64,000 nt of DNA, from assembly GCA_963920635.1 (NCBI GenBank), contig OY987307.1, positions 13,717,735-13,781,734 on the forward strand. The letters run 5' to 3'. Source of the stretch: Pseudeuparius sepicola. Its lineage: Eukaryota > Arthropoda > Insecta > Coleoptera > Anthribidae. Below, piece by piece: positions 1 through 10,423 of the stretch. Position 1 is the stretch's first letter. Each line of letters begins with the position of its first letter. The notes under the pieces are model-generated. The model was not told the DNA's origin. It was given only the letters and a program-made list of their open reading frames with translations, and ran no database searches. Made by a program: the position numbers and the translations under genes.

Positions 1-273
1 ACAAAGGCAGGCTTGATGGGACGCCCGTTGGCTGTAACTGTTTGCATCATTGATGTGCTACACAGCAAGTATTGCAGTGTGCATTGTACGGTTATTGCAT
101 AAAGTGCACTTTTTATAGCCACTATTTTCCTATATGTAAAATGCACCCCGTTCGATTTATTCCTGGTGCTAGTTCAGAAATAATTTTTTACCTCACGAAT
201 TAAAAATTTAAAATATGTTCAGCATTTTTTTATTTTTTCTGGATGGGATGAGAAAATCAGTATCATGATAGGA
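1..273. other. Unassigned AT-rich flank
   Basis: I see no coding frame, terminal repeat or RNA gene here. The recognisable R4/Dong homology starts at about 274, so this is the sequence into which, or beside which, that relic was truncated. Confidence 0.5.
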
Positions 274-2535
274 AGGCACAAACCCAGTAAGCAGACTATC
301 GCTACCAAGATTAGACTCCTCCAAGAAACTTGCAATCTTGCTCGATACTATGAACACCAGAATTCTACCTTTTTATGTTTCAAAGGCACCAACATTGTCA
401 GAATGATTCCGCGACCATCAGTGCTCAACAATATCTTAATACATTCATACAAATACTTTCTATTTTTTCAGGGCGCCTGAGGAGATAAAAGGCCAGTAAC
501 AGCAGGATACGAGACAACAAGGTCTTTGAAAGATCAGAAAAAGGTGTTTATCGTACTTTGAATTCTAGCGCCGATGCCACAAATACGATTACCCTAGCCG
601 AGAACAGGTTGATGGCTTTTGGAGAAATCAACTTTCCACACCAGCTCCATCCATCCAATGCCAATGCAAGTTGGATGAGTGAAGAATGCGAGATCGGCCA
701 GAACTATAACCAGATGCAACATAAGCCGTTTACAAGTGGTGGGGACTCCAGTATCATCCTGAATTTCCAGGTCAGATCATGTCCAGAATTATATGGATTA
801 AAAAATTATAGTGCAAGCACGCGAAACAATCTTAATTGAATAATGACTCTTACTCGATCTCTTGAAAATACCATTGTTCCTTACGCAATGGGCAACACAC
901 CTGTTACCAAAAAACCAGCGTAATACAACCTTGCCAAATATCGCCCCACGCTGTATAAAATAATCACGTCTTGCTTTACGCAGCAAATATGGGACGGAAC
1001 AAAATCATGGCAATGCAGCAGAAGCGCATAACGAACGGCGCAATGGGATGCAAAGAGCAATAACACGTCATATATCTGTCATCTGCAATGTAGCTTTAAA
1101 CCAACGAAACCATTACATGACCTATGTAAACCTTTTTATGGGCTATGTGGACTACAAAAAGCCTTAGATTCCGTACCTTACGAGTGGTACACAGGTATCT
1201 TACGAATTTACAAAATAAATTCTCATATAGTATCCTTCTTATAACACGTCATGACAACTTGGCGGACTAAGATACAACTCAGAACCACAAGCAGTAACAT
1301 CTAGACAGACAATTCGAAGAGAGATTCTCTAATGAAATTACCAAATATGGTTTCGCTATCAGGAACAACAACATAGAAGCGATAAATTCGAATCATTTGT
1401 TGTATATGGATGAATTGAAACTGATGGCCGCAGCAAAAAGCCAACTAACACAATTGCTTAAAATTGTAGAGGATTCCTCCGGGGCCATCGGTTTGCAGTT
1501 TGGGCTGCCTGCACATATGCCGCATCATTAACATCGTCAGGGGAAACCCGAACAAGGCACACACGAAATGTAGGACGGTCAGGAGATAGAAGTAACGAGC
1601 ACACGGGAAATACAGGCAAGAATCTTAGGATAAAACAGGCTCAAAGAATACATCATCGAACAATGAAGGCAGATTTAATGAACGAATTCATACAAAAAGT
1701 GTGGTGTAAACAGGTCTTAACAGCAGCATAAACACGTATGCGAGCTCTGTACACAGCTATTCGTTCGGAATAGTGAATTGGACCAACACGGACATGAACA
1801 ACCTGCAAGGAAAAGTTAGTACTCTACTGACAAAAGCTCATAAACATCATGCTCGTAGCGCTGTGGAAAGAACAAACTGGCCACCTCAACTAGAAGAGCT
1901 TAAAAAGCAATTAGACCACCAAATTTGCGTAATTATTTCCACAGAGAGACTAACAGTTCCACACGTCACCGAGCTATATGCGGAGCAGATATCTTAACAC
2001 TGCTACGTCTGAGATGTACTGGCACCGTACAATTCTGACAGATCAACGAGTTTCCCACAATAGACCGGACCTTATAATAGTTGATAGCATTTCTAGGAAG
2101 ACAACTCTGATTGATGTGACCATCCCAAACAACAACAACCTGATTGTGAATGATTCCAAGAATACCGAGAAGTACAGAGACTTGGAGGAAGGAATAAGAA
2201 GGCAATGGGAAATGGAGAGCAGACGGTTATGACCAGCGTATCAACAACTGGCGTTATACCAAAAAGTGTGCTGAAGAAGATCAAAGAGCCTGGTCTAAGG
2301 TCCATGCAGAAAGCGGTACTACTTGCCGACAGCCCAAACCGTCCGGAATTTCATGGGGAGTAAACGAACATCCAACAACGTAAATGTTGGACAGTACTCG
2401 TACCAAGTTATCGAACTTGATAAGGGTTTCGTCTGAGCCAGATCCTTATGGTGTCCCGGGATGCCTGGGGTCTGTGTAAATATTCCCAGTAGAGGGGGTG
2501 CGAATGTCTTATGATTAATTCGAGATAATAATGAT
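274..2535 (+). pseudogene. Decayed R4/Dong-type non-LTR retrotransposon copy
   Basis: This stretch follows the order of the intact elements at 32766 and 39923 but is heavily mutated. Recognisable blocks are 274-420 (matching the intact element near 33955-34080), 550-730 (start of the reverse transcriptase region), about 1130-1500 (RT core, including a degenerate YMDD-type box near 1408), 1770-1960 (post-RT) and 2010-2215 (C-terminal endonuclease, RPDLIIVD-type motif). It is 5'-truncated, has internal deletions, and stops and frameshifts occur in every block. The end near 2520-2535 still shows the element's 3' signature followed by ATAATAATGA, as in the young copies. It belongs to the same family but is far older than the array at 29-45 kb. 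The protein is dead. Confidence 0.85.
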
Positions 2536-2569
2536 AGGGGCTTTATTGTATTAAGTAACAAATACAATA

Positions 2570-3190
2570 GATACAAGCCACCCGATACGAAACAGCAAAA
2601 TGTAGCATATTGCCGTACAAGTTAACACTACTGACCTAAAACTGTCCAATCTAATTAAACCCAATCCTAAGCCAAAGATCACAATACACTGATAATTAAA
2701 CAGATGATTCCGTAATTCTCTTTTAAAACGTCGACTATTTATGGTATCCGGTAATGTGCAGGCAAAGCATTAAGCAACCTAACGGCATTATAAGTAAATG
2801 ACTTAGTAACATAGTCGATCGGTTTGCAGTGGCATAGAAAGAGTCGAGTGATGGTAAACATTGTGAAGTACAGATCGAGGAACCAGTTTTTCCAAAACTT
2901 GTTCCGGTTTACCATGAGATATACTAGTAAATACAAGTGATAACAAATGATATTTAGATGAGAATATTATATTTTTAACCACTGCAAAACTTCAAAACCT
3001 GGCCTCACGTGATCAAACTTTTTCAAATTATTTATAAGCCTACAACAGAAATTTTTAATTTTTTGCAATCGATTCAGTGTTAGACCATGGAAACAGAGAA
3101 CGTAAACTGCATCACCATATGAAATCTTTGATAAAATTAGCGTTAGTAGTGAGGCTAAGCCGGGCCTTTTATCAGCAGACCTGTCCACGT
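2570..3190 (-). pseudogene. C-terminal remnant of a jockey/CR1/RTE-like reverse transcriptase
   Basis: Two reverse-strand open stretches (3188-2967 and 2936-2739) read like the region after the RT domain of non-LTR retrotransposons. The first has a YGDAVY-type box, then RLQKIKNFCCR and FDHVRPGFEVLQWLKI. The second has VTKSFTYNAVRLLNALPAHYR. The pattern LQKxQNxCxR...FDHV...LxWL followed by an N-L-P-x-x-R tail is familiar from jockey-like RTs. The two parts are out of frame with each other and there is no upstream RT catalytic core, so this is a 5'-truncated inactive copy. The clade assignment is uncertain. Confidence 0.6.
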
Positions 3191-4250
3191 ATCTTCCATC
3201 TCACTGGCACTCGGGTATTTCTCTATTTTCTCGCGGCATTGCTGTATCCTTGATTAGTTCGGGGAAAATAGAGGAATTTAAAAAATTGTGACGTCATCCG
3301 ACTGGATGCGCGGCGCGTGCACCCTGAGAGGATGCCTGTCAGGGGGCCTTAAAGGAAGCAGGGGTCTAGGAAGATATCTCAGGGGGCCTTAAAGGGTGTT
3401 AAAAATGTCAAGTCCGTCGGAAGAGGTGTCCTGAACGTCAAGAGAGTGAATGTAGCGCAATTTCTGCATCATTCTTCTGGATTATTAATCCATAACAACA
3501 GTAACGTTTGATGCAAACATGTTTACGTTTTCTGTTAGGTGAGTGACGAATATTCTACGTCAGGAGCATCTCAGGGGGACTTACAGGATGCCAAAAATGT
3601 CAGAGGTCTTGGAGGATGAGAGGGAACGTCTTAAGAGGTGTCTTGGAAAGTGTCTTGAACGTCGGGAGCATCTCAGGGGAACTTAAAGGATGCTAAAAAT
3701 GTCACGACCGTCTCATGATGTCTTGAACGTACGGAACCTGTCAGGATTCTTTGAATATGAGAGGGTGCACCTTAAGGTGTGTCTATGATTATTATATTAG
3801 AACTAAAAGTTGCGTCATTTTGAATTTAATTTATTTCAGGAATAATTTTAATAACTTTGCAGTTTCGTAGTAAACAATATTATTTCCAAGCTTTTCATAT
3901 TAAAGTATCAGAAGTTGTTAAAATTCGCGAATTGCTATTTCAACTTGAGATTTATCTTGAAGTTAAAATTATTATTATCAAGGCAAGTGTTATTCGAATA
4001 AGTCCATTTAAAGTTGGTCCCTCTAACTTTTTTAGATCTAAATGCATACTTAACTAAGACCTCAGTTAAGGTCAATTTAAAGTTGGCCCCTCTAACTTTA
4101 GGCCAACTGCAATCGGTGAGAAGTTTATACGAGCATAGAAAATTATATTGTACATTACAGGGCGTTCAGGGAAGCTGTTACATAACTTTAAGGGCATAGT
4201 TTTTCTACTTAATCACTCCCAAACGACAAGGGAGTAGCAAAAATGCAATT
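3191..4250. repeat. Irregular direct-repeat region
   Basis: There is no gene here. A phrase close to CTCAGGGGGCCTTAAAGG followed by TGYTAAAAATGTCA recurs at about 3339 (partial), 3378, 3571 and 3671, with GAACGTC-type phrases between, so the block at 3325-3780 is a degraded irregular tandem repeat. Near 4008-4032 and 4077-4100 the phrase TTTAAAGTTGGYCCCTCTAA occurs twice. Confidence 0.55.
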
Positions 4251-4321
4251 TAATCCGACTTTTTATATTACATTTCATTCGCTCTAGATATTTTCTAAAA
4301 TTTATTTGTGGCGCAAACAGA

Positions 4322-4723
4322 TCCATTTAATTTTTAATTGGGTTTTTCGCCACCAAACTGATCGAAAGACAACTTTTTCAAGATGCCTGGAAAATTCATA
4401 AATTCTTAACACTGAATGAACGAAACTTTAAACGTGTAACTCAAAAAATAACTTCAACAAATTTGTTTTCTGAGCTTTTGGAGAATAAATCTTCCTCCTT
4501 TCTCAAAGATCATGCCACGTCAAAGTGAAGTGACAGATGAATTAATTAAGAAGATTTATTCTCCGAAAGCTCAGAAAACAAATTTGTTGAAGTTACTTTT
4601 TGAGTTACACGTTTAAAGTTTCGTTCATTCAGTATTAAGAAATTATGAATTTTCCAGGCATCTTGAAAAAGTTGTCTTTCGATCAGTTTGGTGGCGAAAA
4701 ACCCAATTAAAAATTAAATGGAT
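4322..4723. mobile_element. Foldback (long inverted repeat) element
   Basis: The left arm (about 4322-4496) reappears as its reverse complement at about 4549-4723, with a spacer of roughly 53 bases containing GCCACGTCAAAGTGAAGTGAC. The arms are about 174 bases with only a few mismatches (for example ACACTGAATG against CATTCAGTATT). There is no ORF. The form is that of a non-autonomous foldback element or hairpin MITE. No clear target-site duplication was found. Confidence 0.8.
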
Positions 4724-5334
4724 TTCATTCGCATTTATTTGTTATCAACGACGTTTCTGCTTCCAAAGATCATCAGATGAAATTTGGTAGGAATTTTTTC
4801 TAATACAAACTTGTTTTCGTATTCTTAGGTTTTAAGGTTAATTTTTTTTTGATGCAGCAGAGGTTTATATTTTGCAAAATATATCAAAATGTCATAGATT
4901 GGTTTCTCTTCAGAAAATGGAACAAGTGTACCTTTACTTCTAATTTTAGAGATAAATGCAAAATGAAAAAGTTAAATAACGATCTCAAATTTTGGCTCAA
5001 TACATACCCGTACGATTTATAAATAATAATTTAGTTATCATATACAGGGTGAGTCTTTGAACCGTACAAAAATTTGAACCAAGGGTAAAGTTCAAACCCT
5101 GAAGCACGCTTTTGAAGTAATTTTTAAAAAGAAAACTCAAAAATATACAAAGTATAAGGTATTCCAGAACTTTTGAGGGCCACTGGCAGAAAACTAAGAG
5201 CAAGTGTCCAATGCGACATGTGTGTAACCTAGCATATTATATTTTTGACGCTTCACTTTTATTATCTATTTATTAGCAGCAGCATTTATATTTTAAACAT
5301 TATCAAATACTTTTATTTATTTTTATTTCCTTTC
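4724..5334. repeat. AT-rich spacer with one TATACAGGGTG dispersed repeat
   Basis: No coding sequence is recognised. At 5041 the motif TATACAGGGTGAGTC starts a dispersed repeat of the kind also seen at 8653, 45623, 55030 and 55801. Its TA plus CAGGGTG edge resembles a Tc1/mariner-type terminus. Confidence 0.45.
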
Positions 5335-5900
5335 TTAGGTTTCCGACAACAAAAAGTATTTTGTAAAACAACAGTGTAAAACTCCACATCATCAAAGCAA
5401 TTGTGCAAGAAGAATTTCAAATAACATGTACCAGTTAAGCACAAGGCAGTCACTTTTAGTCGATTTAAAAAAGCGAAGACGGAGAATTTAAATCAGATTT
5501 TTGTATGTTTATGGTTGAATCTATATAAATTTAGCAATCCTAGTTTTATAATATGGAAAATGGTCTAAAAAACAAGCTCCTGATGAAAGTACTTTGAGAA
5601 AGAACACTTTGGAACAATGCTACCATGACACTATTTCAAAAATTAAAATTTCATAATTTCATATAGGTACTCGTATAGTAGTTGTAGATGAAACAACGGA
5701 TATATGCGGTCTATTCATTGCTAATTGACGTTTTGTCTGAAGATGTTGCAAGCGTGCCATTTTTATTTGTCGTGAAATTAGACAACACAAATAATGTCAC
5801 AGCTAACAGATTTATTTAAGAGATTTTATCTACAGACTAAGGAGTAATACCACAGAAAATATACGCTACGCGGACAGAAGTGCCAGTAGCATCGGGCTCG
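5335..5900 (+). pseudogene. Degenerate hAT-like zinc-finger transposase fragment
   Basis: Broken forward-frame pieces appear in the order of an insect hAT-like protein family. They are a STRQSLLVDLKKRRR segment near 5443-5490, a short NPSF-like box near 5535, APDESTLRKN followed by LEQCYHDTISKIK near 5575-5650, and VVDETTDICGR near 5680-5715. Family members carry a PDESTLRK box and then an xDETTD box, the latter being the first acidic catalytic region. Stops and frameshifts separate the pieces, and a TAGG-bounded break near 5660 may be an old intron. Inactive. The family assignment rests on recalled motif order, not a search. Confidence 0.5.
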
Positions 5901-6479
5901 TAAAATATGTATAGCACACCGAAACTTGGTTTTGCCTTGGCCTAACAGATAGCGCTCGGATGCAGAATCGTTCGATTTTTAAAACCGTAAAATGCCCTCC
6001 GCTAAAAGTCACCGCTAGAGGCGCCAGCAGTCAGCTGAAGAGCCTAACCGTGTTGCCGGTGGTTTAGGAATAAAGGTTTCATAAACGCTGTCTATGCTGG
6101 CGACCGCTTTCGGTCATCAAAATCTATTTCCCGGCAGATGGTCAGAGGCCTTGAACTATACGAAATAATAGTGGGATTTATTATTTGCTTCGTCTTTGCA
6201 GAAGTCGTATGACGTATACTAAGTTATACAGAGTGCTTCAGAGCGAATCATTATCTAATTAAAATATACGAAGATGTTACAAATAATATATTTTATTCCT
6301 GCCTATTTTATTTACTAATTACCTATACACTTAGTATACGGTAAATATTTGTTCTACAATGTACAAAATATGTACAGGATGTCAATGATGCCAAATTTAT
6401 CGGTTTTACTATTTAATTTTGTGACTAACTGAATACTTGTTGAAATTGAAATATTCATTTGATATCATGATCCCCGCAA
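5901..6479. other. No gene seen
   Basis: Mixed AT-rich sequence with a GC-richer patch at 5980-6140. I find no repeat unit, open frame or terminal inverted repeat. Confidence 0.4.
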
Positions 6480-7350
6480 GGACGTTTCTAATCATTCCAA
6501 ATGCACGAATTCGTGGTTGAAGAAAATCGTTTGGCGAAAACTACCTCCACTACCCCTTAAAGAAAAAAGATAACTTTCATGGTACGATTCCCACCGTTTT
6601 TAGCAAGGACGTTCCTAATGATGCCAGATAATGCACAAATCTGTACCTACTTTAAAAAAGTTGTTGGTCGGAAACTACCCCCAGCACCCCTTTAAAAAAA
6701 TTATAACTTCATTATCGGATCCTGGCGATTTTAGCAAGTACGTTTTTAATAACGAATTCGCCGTTGAAAAAATTTCTTGTGCGAAAACTAAGTATACCCT
6801 CAGGACCCCTTTAAAAACAAAAATGATAACTTTATTATTGTCGGATCTTGGCCGATTTTAGCAAGTACGTTCTAAATGATTTTAGATTCACGAATTCGCG
6901 GTTGAATCTAGATGCGCGAATTCGTGGTTGAAAAAATTTGTTGGGCAAAAACTACCCCCACTACCCCTTAAGGAAAAAAGGAAAATTTCATGGTACGATT
7001 CCCACCGTTTTTAGCAAGGACGTTCCTAATGATTCCCGATGCACAAATTTGTACTTTAAAAAAATTGTTGGGCGAAAACTACCCCAGTACCCTTTTAAAA
7101 AAATTATAACTTCATTGTCGGATCCTGACCGATTTTAGCAACTACGTCCTTATATAATGACTCTAGATTCACGAATTCGCGGTACAAAAAAATTCTTGTG
7201 CGAAAACTACCCCCAGCACCCCTTTAAGAACAAAAATGATAACTTATATTGTCGGATCCTCGCCAATTTTAGCAAGGACGTTCGCAATGATTCCAGATGC
7301 ACAAATTCGTGGTGAAAAAAAATGTTGGGCGAATAATACCCCCAGCATAC
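6480..7350 (-). repeat. Satellite array, first block (reverse orientation)
   Basis: There are about seven units of roughly 125-155 bases. The landmark ACGTTCCTAATGATTCC (with variants) recurs near 6480, 6608, 6738, 6863, 7018, 7142 and 7278. Each unit also has a CGAAAACTACCCCCAGC-type block and a GGATCCTGGCCGATTTTAGC-type block. Read as reverse complement, the unit matches the following block (GGGGTAGTTTT, then TTCAACCACGAATTCG). Open frames within it are fortuitous. Confidence 0.8.
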
Positions 7351-8560
7351 CCTTCAAAAAACGACAATAATCAAATTAAAAAAAAAATTCGGGGTGGAAA
7401 GGAGTAGTTTTTGCCCCGCAAATGTTTTCAACACGGATTTGTGAAATAAGGAATATAGTGATTGCATTTTCAAAAAACGACAATAATCAAATTAAAAACA
7501 AACTTCCGGTCCGGGGGTGGGAAGGGGTAGTTTTTGCCCCGTAAAGGTTTTCAACCACGGATTCGTGAAATAAGGGATATAGTGAATGTCTTTTCAAAAA
7601 ACGACAATAATCAAATTTAAAACAAACTTTCCGGGGTGGGACGGGGTAGTTTTTGCCCCGTAAATGTTTTCAGCCAAGGATTCGTGAAATAAAGGATACA
7701 GTGAATATTAGTGAATGTCTTTTCAAAAAACGACAATAATCAAATTAAAAATAAACTTTCGGGGTGGAAAGGAGTAGTTTTTGCCCAGCAAATGTTTTCA
7801 ACACGGATTTGTGAAATAAGGAATATAGTGATTGCATTTTCAAAAAACGACAATAATCAAATTAAAAACAAACTTCCGGTCCGGGGGTGGGAAGGGGTAG
7901 TTTTTGCCCCGTAAATGTTTCCAACCACGGATTCGTGAAATAAGGGATATAGTGAATGTCTTTTCAAAAACGACAATAATCAAATTAAAAATACGCTTTC
8001 GGGGGTGGGAAGGGGTAGTTTTTGCCCCGTAAATGTTTTCAACCACGGATACGTGAAATAAGGGAAATAGTGAATGTCTTTTCAAAGAACGACAATAATC
8101 AAATTAAAAATAATCTCTCGGGGGTGGGAAGGGGTAGTTTTTGCCCCGTAAATGTTTTCAACCACCGATTCGTGAAATAAGGTAGGTATATAGTAATGCC
8201 TTTTCAAAAAATGACTAAATAATCGTCTCAAAAATAATATTTCTGGTGGGGGGGGGGTAGTTTTTTCCTGACAAATTCTTTCAACCACTAATTTGTGCAT
8301 CTGGAATCATTTGGAACGTCCTTGCTAAAACGGTGAACATCGAACTAAGAACAATGGAATTATCAATTTTTCAGGGGGTGCATGGGGTAGCTTTTGTACG
8401 ATGATTTTTTTTTCACCACGGATTCGTGAAATAAGAGTTATAGTGGCTAGGCTTTCAAAAAACTATCATAGTCGGACCAAAAGCAATCTATCCGAGGGTT
8501 GGAAGTTGGAAGGGATAATTTTTGCTTGTAAATTTTTCTACCACGGGTTCATGTTCATGC
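7351..8560 (+). repeat. Satellite array, second block (forward orientation)
   Basis: There are about eight units of 116-128 bases, marked by CAAAAAACGACAATAATCAAATT near 7357, 7473, 7597, 7725, 7842, 7962, 8086 and a variant near 8208. Each unit contains GGGGTAGTTTTTGCCCC and CAACCACGGATTCGTGAAATAAG. Segments 7391-7545 and 7760-7914 are almost identical, giving a higher-order period of about 369 bases (three units). This is the same family as the previous block in opposite orientation. An isolated diverged unit lies at about 10445-10570. Confidence 0.8.
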
Positions 8561-8586
8561 ATCTGGAATCATTTGGAACAAAAACG

Positions 8587-8633
8587 GCGCAGATAATCGG
8601 ACCAAGAATTATTCTTGGTCCGATTATCTGCGC
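8587..8633. repeat. Perfect 22-bp inverted repeat with 3-base loop
   Basis: The arm GCGCAGATAATCGGACCAAG continues with AA, then the loop TTA, then its exact reverse complement. The two 22-base arms and loop span 47 bases. It lies just beyond the satellite array and just before a TATACAGGGT motif at 8653. There is no T-run typical of a bacterial terminator role, and none is expected in this genome. Confidence 0.9.
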
Positions 8634-8652
8634 GTTTTTGAGTCAAAGATAT

Positions 8653-9115
8653 TATACAGGGTAAGTACGTGGACATCTTGCGGGAGCAGGTAGGGGATGT
8701 CAAAATATTACGATTAAGCTTAATATCTACGGGTCAAATCTCAGTAGTTACTGGGGTACAGGGCGTTGTAGTTATTTTTTTTTAAATTGAATTATGGCAA
8801 TATCTCCCAAAGAACTGAAATTTAGCACTGCTGTGTTTTTGGGGATGGAGAATAAGCTGAAAATTTCTACGTATGTCACAGAGGGCGCCACTTGGTCTGT
8901 TTTTGGATCGTGCTTTTACTCGTAACTTTTTTGAGGTTAACTTTTTTATCCTGCAGGTCCATCATTTTAGTGCATCTTTTCATTCTTCAGCAAAGAGGTA
9001 CTCTTGTTTCATAACGATCAAATCAACCGTTTGCGTTTAAATTACCAAAACGTGACCCAAAACACCTGTTGACTTCAATATTCGAAAAATAAAGTATTCA
9101 CGTACTGCTTTCAAA
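8653..9115 (+). repeat. Dispersed TATACAGGGT-type repeat, copy 1
   Basis: The repeat begins with TATACAGGGT. The stretch 8770-9115 is clearly similar to 55140-55505, sharing for example TTTTTGGGGATGGAGAATAA, GAGGGCGCCACTTG and GGTCCATCATTTTAGTGCAT in the same order. No protein is encoded in either copy. The family is probably a non-autonomous element. Confidence 0.7.
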
Positions 9116-9607
9116 TATTGCACAACGACTGTACTATTTAAAGAGAAAAAAACCCATATGAACAATGTAACAAAAAATGTTCACTTTCAATGGAACGGAT
9201 TGAAACTCTACAAAATTTGGACACCCTATTTCAAGAAAACAAATGTGTTTCAACCAATGATCATTTGGCATTTTTTTCTTCATTTTCAATGTGGATAGTT
9301 TATTTAAAACCTTTTGCATAATCTTGAAATACATATAATAAATATAAATTCTTCTAACACGAAAAACTAAAACAGCTGTATTCTTTATAATACAAAAATA
9401 ACACAAAAATGACAAATGAGACTATCTATTATTTGAATTTAATAAATTAATGCCTTTTTACCATGTTTTATTAACTCGCTTTCTTGTCCTCTGCAATCGA
9501 TTTTAAACTAGATGAGCTGAGACTTGCAACTTTGAACATAGCTCGGGCTTGAAAAACAATGCAATATTAACTTGCTATATTATACATGTTATTATTATGT
9601 TATTAGT
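9116..9607. other. No gene seen
   Basis: AT-rich sequence. The reverse-strand open frame at 9134-9415 has low-complexity composition and no recognised motif, so I do not call it. Confidence 0.4.
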
Positions 9608-10423
9608 CAGTGGCGGCCCGTGTGGTAAAATTTTGGCTAGGCCAGGCCAACATATGAAAAAGAAATATAAATAATGCAAATATGAAAATAGTATGTAGTA
9701 TAAAAGTTTGAGCTAGACTTTGTGATTTTCAACTAAAAATTAGGAACCTGCTAAGTGATACAAAAACAAAATTAGATTTATTTTCTCCCCCTATTTCGTT
9801 AGAAATACACATAACAACAATATGAAATAATTATGCTTTGCTATTTTCCCATCCTTTTTGTTTGATGCATAATTCTAGAGTGGGCCGCTCACGCATAATA
9901 ATATTTTTTCTCTGGACTTCGGCTCTTCTGTTCTGGCTAATGGCGATTCCAATAGCGAAACAACGATATCCAATATTAGTATTACTAGAACTAGCTGTAT
10001 CCTCAAAACAACTAATTTTTCTTTAGTTAGTGCCGTAATCACGAAATCACCCCGAAAAAATCAGCCGCGAACGGCGCGAACAGCGAAATACAGTGCAAGT
10101 GCAAATAATCAAAAATCAAATAGGTACCTAATAATACAGGCCAGTATGAGGCGGGCCTAAAAGCCTGCAATACACCGTTAGCGGAACCCTGCCTCGCGCC
10201 GCTGCACAGACGACACGCGCCGTTTCCATAGCACCATAGTGCATGGTGCTCCTATGTAAACGGTCGGCCCATTAGATTCGGGCCTATTCAATGATTTTTA
10301 AATTGCGCGGTGTTGTCGTTATGAAATAACTTTTGCACGGACATTATTAAATGAATGATTCTTAATATTTAGAAGATATTTTTATTCCCGGCCTACCCTG
10401 CCTGCCCTGACAAGCCGCCACTG
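9608..10423. mobile_element. hAT-type non-autonomous element
   Basis: The left end starts CAGTGGCGGCCCGTG and the right end finishes CAAGCCGCCACTG, whose reverse complement starts CAGTGGCGGCTTG. This gives short terminal inverted repeats of about 10-12 bases of the hAT form. Internal sequence includes a hairpin around GCACCATAGTGCATGGTGC near 10230-10255. There is no transposase. The 8-base flanks do not match, so the target duplication is lost or an end is misplaced. Confidence 0.6.

Noticed and set aside
5572..5605. CTGATGAAAGTACTTTGAGAAAG resembles a hammerhead core with a palindromic stem
   Set aside because: The sequence is the codons of the PDESTLRK box of the hAT-like relic, stem II would be a self-palindrome with no loop, and there is no matching stem I.
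7711..8300. Repetitive open frames (FSKNDNNQIKNKL-type and KTTPSHPR-type)
   Set aside because: They are translations of the satellite units on both strands and change frame between units.
6480..8560. CRISPR-like regular repeats
   Set aside because: The units are about 120-130 bases with no constant short repeat and variable spacer structure, and the context is an insect nuclear genome.
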